From Vicinamibacteria bacterium (GTDB lineage Bacteria > Acidobacteriota > Vicinamibacteria > Fen-336): a DNA stretch of 46,976 nucleotides. The position numbers and the translations under genes are program-made. Position 1 is the first letter of the stretch. Every line of letters starts with the position of its first letter. The notes beneath the pieces are model-generated. The model saw only the letters and a list, made by a program, of their open reading frames with translations. It was not told the DNA's origin and made no database searches. This document shows, piece after piece, positions 15,571-24,163 of this stretch. Location: positions 1 through 46,976 of the forward strand of contig DATMML010000037.1 of the NCBI GenBank assembly GCA_035570235.1, in the 5' to 3' direction.

Positions 15571-16959
15571 ATGCTGGCCCGAGGCATCCGCAGTTACCAT
15601 CGGCCCACCCGCCTGGAGGAGGCCATGAGCCTGGTCGCGCAGGGGGCCGTCCCCCTGGCGGGGGGGACGCGCCTGCTCGCCACCAGCGCGGAGGTCCCGA
15701 ACATCGTGGATCTCTCGGCCCTCGACCTCATGGGCATGAAGACCGAGGATGAGGACCTGGTGCTGGGCTCCATGGCCACCCTGCAGGACGCGATGGACTC
15801 CCCCCTCGCCTACCCCGCCACCGCCGGCCTCCTCCCCACCGCCTGCCGCGCGCAGTCCGCCTCGCGCATGATCCGCGGCATGGCCACCCTGGGCGGAGAG
15901 TCGGTCCACGGCGACCGTGACTCCGAGGTGGTGGCCGCGCTGCTCGCCTTGAACGCGGTCTACATCGTCGCCCACCCGCAGGAATCGCGCGAGAGCCCGG
16001 CCCTGCGCTTCCTGCGCAATCCCGCGGAGGACCTAGTGGGGGGCGGGATCGTACAGGCCATCGTGATTCCGGGCGCCCCGGACGGGGCGGCTCTGGAGCG
16101 GCTGGCGGTGGCGCCCTCGGCCCCCCCTCTGCTGTCCGTGGCCGCTACCGTCACCTTCGCGGGCGAGAACTGCTCCCGGGCCCGCATCGCCCTCACCGGC
16201 CTCGAGACCCGTCCCGCCCGCGTGCTGGAAGCGGAGGCCTACGTGGAAAGGACGGGCGGCGACGAGAAGGCGCTCGTGCGGTGCGTGGACCAAGTGGTGG
16301 CGCGGGCGCCCTTCCGCGAGGATGGCCAGGTGTCCGCCGCCTACCGGCGGCGGGTGGCCCGCGTCCTGACCCTGCGCGCGCTAAGGCGGGCGGTGACCCA
16401 GGCCCGCCGGCGTTCCCCCCTCGAGATCCCCCGCCTGCGGCCCCGCCTGTCGCAACGCGCCCCCACCACCCTGCCCTACTTCACGTCGGGGCGCATCGAG
16501 GTCACCGTGAACGGCCATCCCTTGCGCGCGGACGTGGAGGCTCGCACCACCCTCCTCGCCCTCCTGCGAAGCCAGGGCCTCCAGGGGGCCAAGCTCGGAT
16601 GCGAGACCGGGGACTGCGGGGCGTGCGCCGTGCTCTTGGACGGGCGCCCCGTGAACGCCTGCTTGAAGCTGGCCGTGGGGGCCCAGGGCCGGAGCGTCCA
16701 TACCGTGGAGGGCCTGGGTCGGGCGGACGAGCCGCACCCCTTGCCCTCCGCCTTCCGGGACTCGGGAGCCATTGGTTGCGGCTTCTGCACCAGCGCCATG
16801 CAGCTCTCGGCCAAGGCCCTCCTGGATGCGATCCCCGACCCCGACGAGGGCGAGGTGCGGGACGCCCTCGCCGGCTGCCTCTGCCGCTGCACGGGGTACG
16901 TCAAACCGGTGGAGGCCGTGCTGCGAGCCGCCTCCGCCGGGGGCGAGAACGCCGGATGA
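15571..16959 (+). CDS. Xanthine dehydrogenase-family FAD domain fused to C-terminal 2Fe-2S domain
   Basis: This 462-residue protein joins two electron-transfer modules of molybdenum hydroxylases. Residues 1 to about 285 are the CoxM-like FAD domain, with 'PLAGGTRLL' (28-36) and 'ATLGGE' (105-110). Residues from about 306 are the CoxS-like 2Fe-2S domain, with ligands C344, C349, C352 and C364 for the first cluster and C403, C406, C438 and C440 for the second. The order FAD then 2Fe-2S is the reverse of that in the 38801-40147 protein. The FAD motif normally reads ATLGGN(L/I) and here has Glu, and the usual 'QCGxCxPG' is 'GCGFCTSA', losing the Gln that faces molybdenum. All cluster cysteines are kept. 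It overlaps the next gene by 4 bp. Confidence 0.88.
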   Translation: MLARGIRSYHRPTRLEEAMSLVAQGAVPLAGGTRLLATSAEVPNIVDLSALDLMGMKTEDEDLVLGSMATLQDAMDSPLAYPATAGLLPTACRAQSASRMIRGMATLGGESVHGDRDSEVVAALLALNAVYIVAHPQESRESPALRFLRNPAEDLVGGGIVQAIVIPGAPDGAALERLAVAPSAPPLLSVAATVTFAGENCSRARIALTGLETRPARVLEAEAYVERTGGDEKALVRCVDQVVARAPFREDGQVSAAYRRRVARVLTLRALRRAVTQARRRSPLEIPRLRPRLSQRAPTTLPYFTSGRIEVTVNGHPLRADVEARTTLLALLRSQGLQGAKLGCETGDCGACAVLLDGRPVNACLKLAVGAQGRSVHTVEGLGRADEPHPLPSAFRDSGAIGCGFCTSAMQLSAKALLDAIPDPDEGEVRDALAGCLCRCTGYVKPVEAVLRAASAGGENAG

Positions 16960-19118
16960 CGGTCTCCCTCGCCGTCGGTCCCGCCCGCTTCGCCGACGAC
17001 ATCCTCCTCCCGGGCATGCTCTATGCCCGAGTGCTTCGCTCCCCGCACGCGCACGCCCAGATCGTCCGCCTCGACGCCTCCCCCGCGCGCACCCTCCCGG
17101 GGGTGGTCCTTGTGCTCGCGGCCGAGGACCTCTCTCCCCCCGGGTCCGCCCCTCCCATCCTGGACCGGACGGTGCGGTTCGTCGGGGACCGGGTAGCGGT
17201 GGTGGCGGCGGAGGACCCGGACGTGGCCTACCGCGCCGCCGAGGCCGTCCGCGTCGAGTACCAGGTCCTGCCCGCAGTGCTGGACCCCGAAAGGGCGGGG
17301 GAACCGGAAGCGCCGCTGGTCCACGAGGGGCCGGGCAACCTGGCGGGCGAGGTCCAGGTCGAGGTGGGGAACGTCGACCGCTCCTTCGCCGAGGCCGACC
17401 GGGTGTTCGAGGCGACGTACCGCGTGGCCCCCGGGTTGGCGGGGATGCTCGAGCCGCACGTCGCCCTCACTTGGCTGGACCCGGACCGGCGGCTCATAGT
17501 CCGGACCTCGAGCGCGGTCCCTTTCCACGTGCGGCGGAGCCTGGCCGCCCTCCTGGGCATGCCCGCGGCCGGAATCAAGGTGATTGCCCCCGGAGTGGGG
17601 GGCGGTTTCGCAGGCAAGCACGACCTCATCGTGGAAGACCTCTGCGGCCTTGTCACCCTGCGCACGGGACGCCCGGTCCGCCTTCTGCACACGCTCGAGG
17701 AAGAGCTCACCGCCACCAGCGCGCGGCCCGCTCAGGACCTGACCCTGAAGACGGGGGTGAAGGAGGGAAGGATCACCGCCATCGAGGTACGGGTCCTGGA
17801 GAACGTGGGGGCGCGCCGGGGATCCGCCGCGGAGGGCTTGCGCGAGACGGGGAGGGAGACCCTGGGCCTCTACCGCGTCGCGAATGCTCGTTTCCAGGGC
17901 CGGGCTCTCCGCACCCACCTGCCTCCCGGAGCGCTGTTCCCAGGGGGAGCGGGCCTCTTTGCTCTCGAGAGCCACGTGGACGAGGTGGCCGCCGCCCTCG
18001 GCGAGGATCCGCTGGAGTTCCGTCTGCGCAACCAGGCCACGCCGGGAGACAAAGCGGCGATCGTGGAGGCGCTCGGGGGGGCGGGCGAGATCGCGCAGGG
18101 CTCCCGCCTGGTCGAAGCCGCCCGCTTGGGCGCGGGGGCCATCGAGTGGGGCCGTCGTTGGAAGCCTTCCCCGGGGCCGGGGCCCCTGCGGCGCGGGATC
18201 GGCCTCGCCCTCGCCCGCCACGCCCCCTCCCGGTCCAGCGGGGAGCGCGGCGTCGCCGCGCTGAAGATGACCGAGGACGGCTCCTTTGCCCTGATCGTGG
18301 GCCCGGCCGCCCTGGGGGCGGGGGCGGAGAGGATCTATCGTGAGGCGGCCGCCCGCTGCTTGGGGGTGGCCGTCGAACGGGTCGTGCTCCAGGCGTCGGA
18401 CACGGATGCCTCCCCCTTCGACCCGGGCGCGACCGCTCCCACCCCCCAGCCCACGGAACGAGCGGTGCAGCGGGTGGCGGAACTCTTGCTTGAGCAGATC
18501 CGCGCCACCGCGGCCCGCTTGCTGCGCCGGGACACCCGGGACCTCACGGTGGAGGACGGATGGGTGCGGGCCGGGGACGGAGCCGCAGCCAGCCTTGCCG
18601 AAGTCGCCCTCGCGGCCATCCGTCACGGCACCCCCGTGGGCGCGGAGGCCTTCCACTCCGTGGCCGACGCCCCCCCCGCGGGCGTCGCGGTCTTCGCGCA
18701 GGTGGAGGTCGACCTGGAGACGGGGCGGGTGCGGGTGCTGAAGCTGGTCGAAGCCCTGGACGTGGGGCCGGTGGAGCAGCCGCGCATCGTGGAGGCGCAG
18801 GTCGAAGGCGACACCCTCCGCGCGCTGGGCGAGGTTCTCCACGAGCAGGCGCCCACGGACCGGATGGGTGGCCGGACGTTCCGATCCCTCCGGGATCACC
18901 TGATCCTCACCGCTATCGACGCCCCCGAGATCGTCGTTCTGCTGGCGGGCTCCGGCCCCGCGTCCCCCCTGGGCGCGAAGGCCCTGGGCGGCCTGGCCGC
19001 CTGCGGCCCCGCCGCCGCCATCGCCAACGCCGTTGCCCATGCCACCGGCGCTCGAGTGCGCGAGCTTCCTCTCGCCCCCGCTAGGGTGGTGGCCGCAATT
19101 GATGGGATGGGGGCATGA
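16956..19118 (+). CDS. Molybdenum hydroxylase large-subunit homologue with degenerate catalytic motifs
   Basis: This 720-residue protein has the fold of the xanthine dehydrogenase/CoxL large subunit, recognisable from 'FADDILLPGMLYARVLRSPH' at the N-terminus to 'PLGAKALGG' near the end. Compared with the canonical copy at 40140-42371, the key sites are changed. GGGFGGKE is GGGFAGKH (215-222), GAFRGFGEP is GALFPGGAG (325-333), TETGQG is AALGAG (451-456) and GPTGASRT is GATAPTPQ (491-498). The catalytic Glu of GxGE is Gly679 (18990-18992). The N-terminus is also shortened. The frame is intact and well kept, so it is not a decayed pseudogene. A conventional hydroxylase activity is doubtful; a structural, redox-partner or new catalytic role is possible. 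The ATG overlaps the previous stop. Confidence 0.85.
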   Translation: MTVSLAVGPARFADDILLPGMLYARVLRSPHAHAQIVRLDASPARTLPGVVLVLAAEDLSPPGSAPPILDRTVRFVGDRVAVVAAEDPDVAYRAAEAVRVEYQVLPAVLDPERAGEPEAPLVHEGPGNLAGEVQVEVGNVDRSFAEADRVFEATYRVAPGLAGMLEPHVALTWLDPDRRLIVRTSSAVPFHVRRSLAALLGMPAAGIKVIAPGVGGGFAGKHDLIVEDLCGLVTLRTGRPVRLLHTLEEELTATSARPAQDLTLKTGVKEGRITAIEVRVLENVGARRGSAAEGLRETGRETLGLYRVANARFQGRALRTHLPPGALFPGGAGLFALESHVDEVAAALGEDPLEFRLRNQATPGDKAAIVEALGGAGEIAQGSRLVEAARLGAGAIEWGRRWKPSPGPGPLRRGIGLALARHAPSRSSGERGVAALKMTEDGSFALIVGPAALGAGAERIYREAAARCLGVAVERVVLQASDTDASPFDPGATAPTPQPTERAVQRVAELLLEQIRATAARLLRRDTRDLTVEDGWVRAGDGAAASLAEVALAAIRHGTPVGAEAFHSVADAPPAGVAVFAQVEVDLETGRVRVLKLVEALDVGPVEQPRIVEAQVEGDTLRALGEVLHEQAPTDRMGGRTFRSLRDHLILTAIDAPEIVVLLAGSGPASPLGAKALGGLAACGPAAAIANAVAHATGARVRELPLAPARVVAAIDGMGA

Positions 19119-20857
19119 ACGGCCGCCACTGGAGTCCCACCCGAATGGATTGGCCCCCTCCCGCCCTGGCCCTGCGCCAGAGCCTGCGCAAGGGCTACGG
19201 GCTCGCCGGCCTGCGCGCCGATCTCATGGCAGGGATGGTGGTCGGTGTCGTGGCCCTGCCCCTTTCCATGGCCCTGGCCATCGCTGCCGGCGTCCCCCCC
19301 CAGCACGGGCTCTACACCGCCATCGTGGCCGGGGGGCTGATTGCCCTCCTCGGGGGGTCGCGGGTCCAGGTCTCGGGCCCCACCGCCGCCTTCGTGGTCA
19401 TCCTTTCCCCGATCTCCCAACGCTTCGGCTTGGGAGGCCTGCTCCTCGCCACCCTCATGGCCGGCCTGCTCTTGATCGCGATGGGCGTGGCCCGCATGGG
19501 CCGACTGATCGAGTTCGTCCCCTACCCCGTCACGACCGGCTTCACCGCCGGCATCGCGGTCGTGATCGGGACGCTCCAGATCAAGGATTTGCTGGGCCTG
19601 ACCGTTGAGGCGATGCCGGAACACTACCTGGACCGGCTGGAGGCGCTGGCTCTCGCCCTCCCCTCCACGCGGCTGGAAGATGTCCTGATCGCATCGCTGA
19701 CCCTCGCCCTCCTCATCTGCTGGCCCCGGGTGACCACCAGGATCCCCGGCCCGCTGGTGGCCCTGGCCGTGGGCGCGGGGGCGGCCGCGCTCGCCGCGCG
19801 CTTCATTCCCGGCTTCGAGGTGGCGACGATCCAGAGCCGGTTCCACTACGTCCTGGACGGAGCTACCCTGCCCGGTATCCCGCGCACTCCCCCCCTCCCG
19901 GTTCTGCCCTGGAACATGCCCGGGCCCGACGGCCGGCCGCTCTTCATCTCCTTCCCCCTCATCCGCCTCCTCGCTCCCTCCGCCTTCGCTATCGCCCTGC
20001 TGGGGGCCATGGAGTCGCTTCTTTCCGCGGTGGTGGCGGACGGAATGACCGGCTTTAAGCACGACCCCGACGTGGAGCTTCTGGCCCAGGGGGTGGGCAA
20101 CCTGGTGGTCCCGTTCTTCGGGGGGATCGCGGCCACGGGCGCCATCGCCCGCACCGCCACCAACGTCCGCTCCGGGGCCCGCTCCCCCCTCGCCGCTTTC
20201 TTCCACGCCCTGGTGGTGCTGGGCGCCGTCCTCGCCCTGGCCCCCCTGCTCGGCTACCTGCCCATGGCCTCCCTGGCCGCCCTCCTCCTCCTCGTGGCCT
20301 GGAACATGAGCGAGCGCGACCACTTCGTGCGCATGCTGCGGGTGGCCCCCCGCTCCGACGTGGCCGTACTCCTCATCTGCTTTGGCCTCACCGTCCTTTT
20401 CGACATGGTGGTCGCGGTCACGGTGGGAGTGGTGCTGGCCTCGCTGCTCTTCATGAAGCGCATGGCCGAAGTGTCGGGGGTGCGGCTGGTCGAAGAGCAT
20501 CCCCTCACCCTGGACAAGCCCTTACCCAAGGGGGTCCTCATCTACGAGGTGGCGGGCCCGCTCTTCTTCGGGGCCGCCCACCAGGCCATGGCCGCGCTGA
20601 AGGAGGTCGATACGGGGGTGCGGGTGGTGATCCTGGATCTGCGCTCCGTGCCCGCCATGGACGCGACCGCCCTCGTGGGCCTGGAATCCGCCTTCGAGCG
20701 GCTCCACCGCGACCAGATCTTCGTGATTCTGGCCGGGGTCCAAACCCAGCCCCTGCGGGTCATGGCGCGGGCGGGATGGCGCGACCGCCATGGCCGGCTG
20801 GCCATCTATCGCTCGTTCGAGCGGGCCGTCGACGAGGCCCGCAAGGCGTTCGAATGA
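19115..20857 (+). CDS. SulP-family anion transporter with C-terminal STAS domain
   Basis: This 580-residue inner-membrane transporter has the SulP N-terminal signature region ('LRADLMAGMVVGVVALPLSM', then 'GVPPQHGLYTAI'), roughly 10-12 membrane segments, and a cytoplasmic STAS domain from about residue 450, with 'VVILDLRSVPAMDATAL' near 504. SulP proteins carry sulfate, bicarbonate or organic anions. Their fold is related to that of NCS2 nucleobase transporters. Its place inside a purine-catabolic operon, overlapping both neighbours by 4 bp, suggests an anionic purine such as urate as substrate, but this is inference; sulfate or bicarbonate remain possible. Confidence 0.92.
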   Translation: MNGRHWSPTRMDWPPPALALRQSLRKGYGLAGLRADLMAGMVVGVVALPLSMALAIAAGVPPQHGLYTAIVAGGLIALLGGSRVQVSGPTAAFVVILSPISQRFGLGGLLLATLMAGLLLIAMGVARMGRLIEFVPYPVTTGFTAGIAVVIGTLQIKDLLGLTVEAMPEHYLDRLEALALALPSTRLEDVLIASLTLALLICWPRVTTRIPGPLVALAVGAGAAALAARFIPGFEVATIQSRFHYVLDGATLPGIPRTPPLPVLPWNMPGPDGRPLFISFPLIRLLAPSAFAIALLGAMESLLSAVVADGMTGFKHDPDVELLAQGVGNLVVPFFGGIAATGAIARTATNVRSGARSPLAAFFHALVVLGAVLALAPLLGYLPMASLAALLLLVAWNMSERDHFVRMLRVAPRSDVAVLLICFGLTVLFDMVVAVTVGVVLASLLFMKRMAEVSGVRLVEEHPLTLDKPLPKGVLIYEVAGPLFFGAAHQAMAALKEVDTGVRVVILDLRSVPAMDATALVGLESAFERLHRDQIFVILAGVQTQPLRVMARAGWRDRHGRLAIYRSFERAVDEARKAFE

Positions 20858-21870
20858 CCCCGGACGACCTCGCCCGCATGCCCAAGGCCGAGCTGCACCT
20901 GCACCTCGAGGGAACCATCTCCGCGGACGCCCTTTGGGCCATGGCGGAGCGCAACCACGTAGCCCTGCCTGTGGGAACGCGAGGGGAGCTGAAGGCGCTC
21001 TACTCCTTTGAGAGCTTCGAGAAGTTCATAGCGCTCTGGCTGGCCATGTGCGCGTGCCTCAAGACCGCCGCCGACTACGAGCTCATGGTGGACGGCTTCC
21101 TGGGCGAGTGTGGCCGCCAGAACATCCGCTACGTGGAGGCCCATTTCACCCCCTACAACCACGAGATTTACGGTTTCGGGGCCCGGCGCGCGCTCACGGT
21201 CGTTACCCGGCGGCTTGAGGCGTCGGAGCAGGCGGGAGGCCCGGTGGTCCGCCTCATCACCGACATCCCCAGTGAGTCCGCTCCCGCGAGCGGCCTCTTT
21301 ACGGCCAGCCTCCTGGAGGAGGAGGCCAACCCGCTGGTGGTCGCCCTGGGCTTGGGCGGACCCGAAGCCGGCTTCCCCCGCGCCGCCATGGCCCCCTACT
21401 TCGAACGAGCCCGGGCCGCCGGCTACCCCGCGGTGGCCCACGCGGGCGAAACGGGGGGGGCGGAGCATGTGCGCCAGGCGGTGCTGGACCTGAAGGCGCG
21501 ACGGGTGCAGCACGGCGTGCGGGCGGTGGAGGACGAGGCCGTCCTCCGGCTCCTGGCCGAACGCGGGATCTGCTGTGATGTCGCCCTCACCAGCAACGAG
21601 TGCCTGGGGGTCGTATCCGCGGTCCGGGCGCATCCCCTTCGCCGGATGATGGCGGCGGGCGTTCCCGTGACCCTCTCCACCGACGATCCGCCGTTCTTCG
21701 ACACGGACTTGAACCGAGAGTATGAGCGGGCCCACCGCGAACTGGGCTTGAGTCCGGCCGAGCTCTGGGAGCTGAACCTGAACGGCCTCCGCTACGGCCT
21801 GGCGGAGACGGGGACGCGCCGGCGGTTGTTCCGGGAGTTCCAGGAGGCGGGACGGAGCCTGGGGTTCTAG
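20854..21870 (+). CDS. add: Adenosine/adenine deaminase
   Basis: This 338-residue cytoplasmic deaminase hydrolyses the amino group of adenosine or a related adenine compound. Zinc ligands are in HLHLEG (H15, H17), the HAGE motif (H196, E199), and 'STDDP' (D277, D278) near the C-terminal end of the barrel. Length is normal. The frame is open back to 20776, but ATG 20854 sits in an ATGA overlap with the SulP stop and gives the standard N-terminus (MTPDDLARMPKAELHLHLEG). It ends the operon. Adenosine and adenine deaminases cannot be told apart safely by eye. Confidence 0.9.
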   Translation: MTPDDLARMPKAELHLHLEGTISADALWAMAERNHVALPVGTRGELKALYSFESFEKFIALWLAMCACLKTAADYELMVDGFLGECGRQNIRYVEAHFTPYNHEIYGFGARRALTVVTRRLEASEQAGGPVVRLITDIPSESAPASGLFTASLLEEEANPLVVALGLGGPEAGFPRAAMAPYFERARAAGYPAVAHAGETGGAEHVRQAVLDLKARRVQHGVRAVEDEAVLRLLAERGICCDVALTSNECLGVVSAVRAHPLRRMMAAGVPVTLSTDDPPFFDTDLNREYERAHRELGLSPAELWELNLNGLRYGLAETGTRRRLFREFQEAGRSLGF

Positions 21871-21941
21871 GCCCGCGACGGCTCGCCCCCTGCCGGTGCG
21901 CGACCCGGTGGAACCCCTCCGCGGGGGCAGGTCCGAGGTTG

Positions 21942-21947
21942 TATACT
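21942..21947 (+). promoter_or_regulatory. Candidate -10 box for the M28 peptidase gene
   Basis: TATACT matches five of six bases of TATAAT and lies 62 bp before GTG 22010. No clear -35 is seen. Confidence 0.4.
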
Positions 21948-21998
21948 CCGGCCCGGCAACCAACGGCCAGACCTGCGACCCTGGGTTCCTCTCCCCTC

Positions 21999-22004
21999 GG
22001 AGGT
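21999..22004 (+). promoter_or_regulatory. Ribosome-binding site that decides the GTG 22010 start
   Basis: GGAGGT lies 5 nt before GTG 22010, which begins a signal peptide. The earlier in-frame start at 21896 has no such site. Confidence 0.7.
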
Positions 22005-22009
22005 GTCTC

Positions 22010-24106
22010 GTGAAAGCGCTCTCCCGCCTGGTTCTGACCATCCTCCTCTTTCTGCCCCCCGGACTGAGCGCCCAGACCTCGCCCTTCTTGCCGGATCCCC
22101 TCTACTACCACCTCGTGAACGAGATCTCCGGGGACCGGTCCTTCGAGAACGTGCGCCACCTGACCCACTATCACAAGACGGCGGGGAGCCAGGACTTCTT
22201 TGCCGCCACGGAGTGGATCCGGGGCGCAGCCGAGGCGGGGGGCCTGGAGGAAGTGAAGCTCATTCGCCAGCCCTGGGAGGGCCACGGCTGGTCCTGCCGC
22301 TTCGGCCAGGCGTGGCTGGTCGAGCCCGAGTTCAAGCTCGCATCCTACGGAGACGTCGCCATGTCGATCGCCGATGACAGCCGCACCACCCACCTCACGG
22401 CCGAGCTCGTGGACGTGGGGGCGGGGGTGACGGAGGCGGATTATCAGGGCAAGGAGGTGAAGGGCAAGGTCGTGCTGGCCTCGGGGGTGGTGTCCACGGT
22501 CACCCGGGAGGCGGTCTGGAAGCGGGGCGCGCTGGGCATCCTGTCCGCCATGACGAACCGACCGGAGGCCTTCGACGCCCCCGACCAGGTGGCATGGGGG
22601 CACATGCCCTACGCCGCCGGGGAGGAGGACGGGGTCAAGGAGGGCACGCCCGGCACCTTCGCGGTCATGATCTCCCCCCGCCGGGGCCGCTGGATTCAGC
22701 GGCAGATGGCGGCGGGGGCCAAACCCCTCCGGGTGAAGATCGACATCGAAGCCAGCTACCCCGATAAGCAGGAGCAGGCCATGGTCGAGGGTTGGATCCG
22801 GGGGAGCGAGATCCACGATCAGCAGATCGTCTTCACCGCCCACATCCAGGAGACGACCTCGGCCAACGACGACGGCAGCGGCTGCGCCAACATGCTGGAG
22901 ATCGGCCGCGCCCTCGCCCGCCTCATCAAGGAGGGGAAGATCCCCCGGCCTCGCCGCGACCTCCGTTTCTGGTGGGTCACGGAGCTGAGCAGCGAGCCCC
23001 GCTACTTCCGGGACAACCCCAAGGAGCCGCGGCGGATCCTCATCGACCTGAACCAAGACATGGTGGGGGCCCGCCAGAGCTGGGGCGGCCGCGTGCAGTA
23101 CGCCTCACGCCTGCCCTGGAGCCTGCCCCATCCCCTGGAGGACGTGCTCGAGAGCGTGCTCACCACCATCCGGGACGGGAACACCTCCTTCCTGGCCCTG
23201 CGGGGGACGAAGATGCCCACCCCCTTCAGCCGCGAGATCACCGCGGTGAAGGGCTCGCGAGAGCCCTTCCAGGCCGGCATGGTCCCCTACTACGACTCCA
23301 CCGACCACCACGCCTTCACCCCTGCCCGCGTGGGGGTCCCGGCCAGCAGCCTCACCAACTGGCCCGACGAGTTCATCCACAGTACCGCGGACGACCTCGA
23401 GAACATTGACCCCACCCAGCTGGGACGGAACGCAGTGGTGGTGGCGGCAGTAGCGCTCTACTTTGCGAACGTGGGGGACGAGGACGCTCCCGCCCTGGTC
23501 GCCTACGCGGCGGCCCGGGGCCGGGCCCGCATCGCGGGGGACGTGGCCACCGCCCTCGCCCATATCGCGGAAGCAGCGCCCGGCGCGCGCGAGGCCGCCT
23601 TCCGGGAGGCCCGCAGCCTGGTCCGCGAGTCCTACCGGCGGGAAACGTCGGCTCTGGCCTCGGCCCGCCGCCTGGGGCCCCGGGGGCGGACGGCCGAATA
23701 TGTGGCCTCGGCCAGCGGCCAACTCGAGTCCGCGCTGGGTGCCGAGTACGCGGGCTTGGAGCGCGCCTACACGGCGATGACGGGCAAGACCCCCCCCAAC
23801 GTGGACCTGAGCCGGGACGAACGCGCCATGGCGGCCAAGGTCTTCGTGCCGGAGGCGGATTTCGGGGCCCAAGAGGATGCCCTCCAGAAGGTGAAACCGG
23901 TGGAGGGTCTCCATCCCCTGATGAGCTTCGAGGTCTACAACTTCGCGGACGGCCGCCGCAACGCCTACGAGGTGTACGAGGCGGTGGCCGCGGAGGCCCT
24001 GGCCGCGGGCGAGTGGTACTACGGCTCGGTGCGGGCGGCCGACGTGCTGGAGACCCTGGAGCGGGCGGCCCGGGCGGGCGCCTTCTCCGTGAAGGCCGCC
24101 AAGTAG
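22010..24106 (+). CDS. Secreted M28-family peptidase-like protein
   Basis: This 698-residue exported protein has a signal peptide ('ALSRLVLTILLFLPPGLSAQ'), a PA-like insert in its first 250 residues and an M28 zinc-peptidase core. The retained metal-site residues are H278, D287 (in NDDGSG), D350 (in 'NQDMVG'), the 'STDHHAF' motif (D432, H433) and H457 in 'IHSTADD'. Two positions are unusual: the HxD motif reads H-I-Q (Q280), and the usual Glu-Glu pair is Glu-Leu (E325, L326). The C-terminal 200 residues form a helical domain. It may be an active peptidase with a shifted metal site or a binding protein; related secreted proteins are common in Acidobacteria. It is followed after 57 bp by another secreted protein. 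Confidence 0.82.
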   Translation: MKALSRLVLTILLFLPPGLSAQTSPFLPDPLYYHLVNEISGDRSFENVRHLTHYHKTAGSQDFFAATEWIRGAAEAGGLEEVKLIRQPWEGHGWSCRFGQAWLVEPEFKLASYGDVAMSIADDSRTTHLTAELVDVGAGVTEADYQGKEVKGKVVLASGVVSTVTREAVWKRGALGILSAMTNRPEAFDAPDQVAWGHMPYAAGEEDGVKEGTPGTFAVMISPRRGRWIQRQMAAGAKPLRVKIDIEASYPDKQEQAMVEGWIRGSEIHDQQIVFTAHIQETTSANDDGSGCANMLEIGRALARLIKEGKIPRPRRDLRFWWVTELSSEPRYFRDNPKEPRRILIDLNQDMVGARQSWGGRVQYASRLPWSLPHPLEDVLESVLTTIRDGNTSFLALRGTKMPTPFSREITAVKGSREPFQAGMVPYYDSTDHHAFTPARVGVPASSLTNWPDEFIHSTADDLENIDPTQLGRNAVVVAAVALYFANVGDEDAPALVAYAAARGRARIAGDVATALAHIAEAAPGAREAAFREARSLVRESYRRETSALASARRLGPRGRTAEYVASASGQLESALGAEYAGLERAYTAMTGKTPPNVDLSRDERAMAAKVFVPEADFGAQEDALQKVKPVEGLHPLMSFEVYNFADGRRNAYEVYEAVAAEALAAGEWYYGSVRAADVLETLERAARAGAFSVKAAK

Positions 24107-24150
24107 AGGTGGGAAGCGTCCCCCCTCTGGGCTAGAGTGGGGCGGGAACG

Positions 24151-24159
24151 AGGAGGTGA
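24151..24159 (+). promoter_or_regulatory. Strong ribosome-binding site for the 24164 gene
   Basis: AGGAGGTGA is a near-perfect anti-16S match and sets the start at GTG 24164. A TAGAGT hexamer at 24133-24138 could be a local -10 box. Confidence 0.65.
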
Positions 24160-24163
24160 AATC

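Noticed and set aside
16476-19040. Long minus-strand open frame (854 codons) opposite the molybdenum-hydroxylase-like gene
   Set aside because: Its translation is Gly/Arg/His-rich with no fold motifs, whereas the plus strand encodes a recognisable family. Long antisense frames are expected at this GC content.
18896-20500. Minus-strand open frame (534 codons) opposite the SulP gene
   Set aside because: Its composition (Gly, His, Gln, Glu runs) is that of a shadow frame; the SulP reading is certain.
11310-21870. Further selenocysteine UGAs at the TGA stops of other genes, such as fdnH and SulP
   Set aside because: I compared the ends of the proteins with their families. They end naturally, often inside ATGA overlaps, and no family sequence continues after the stop.
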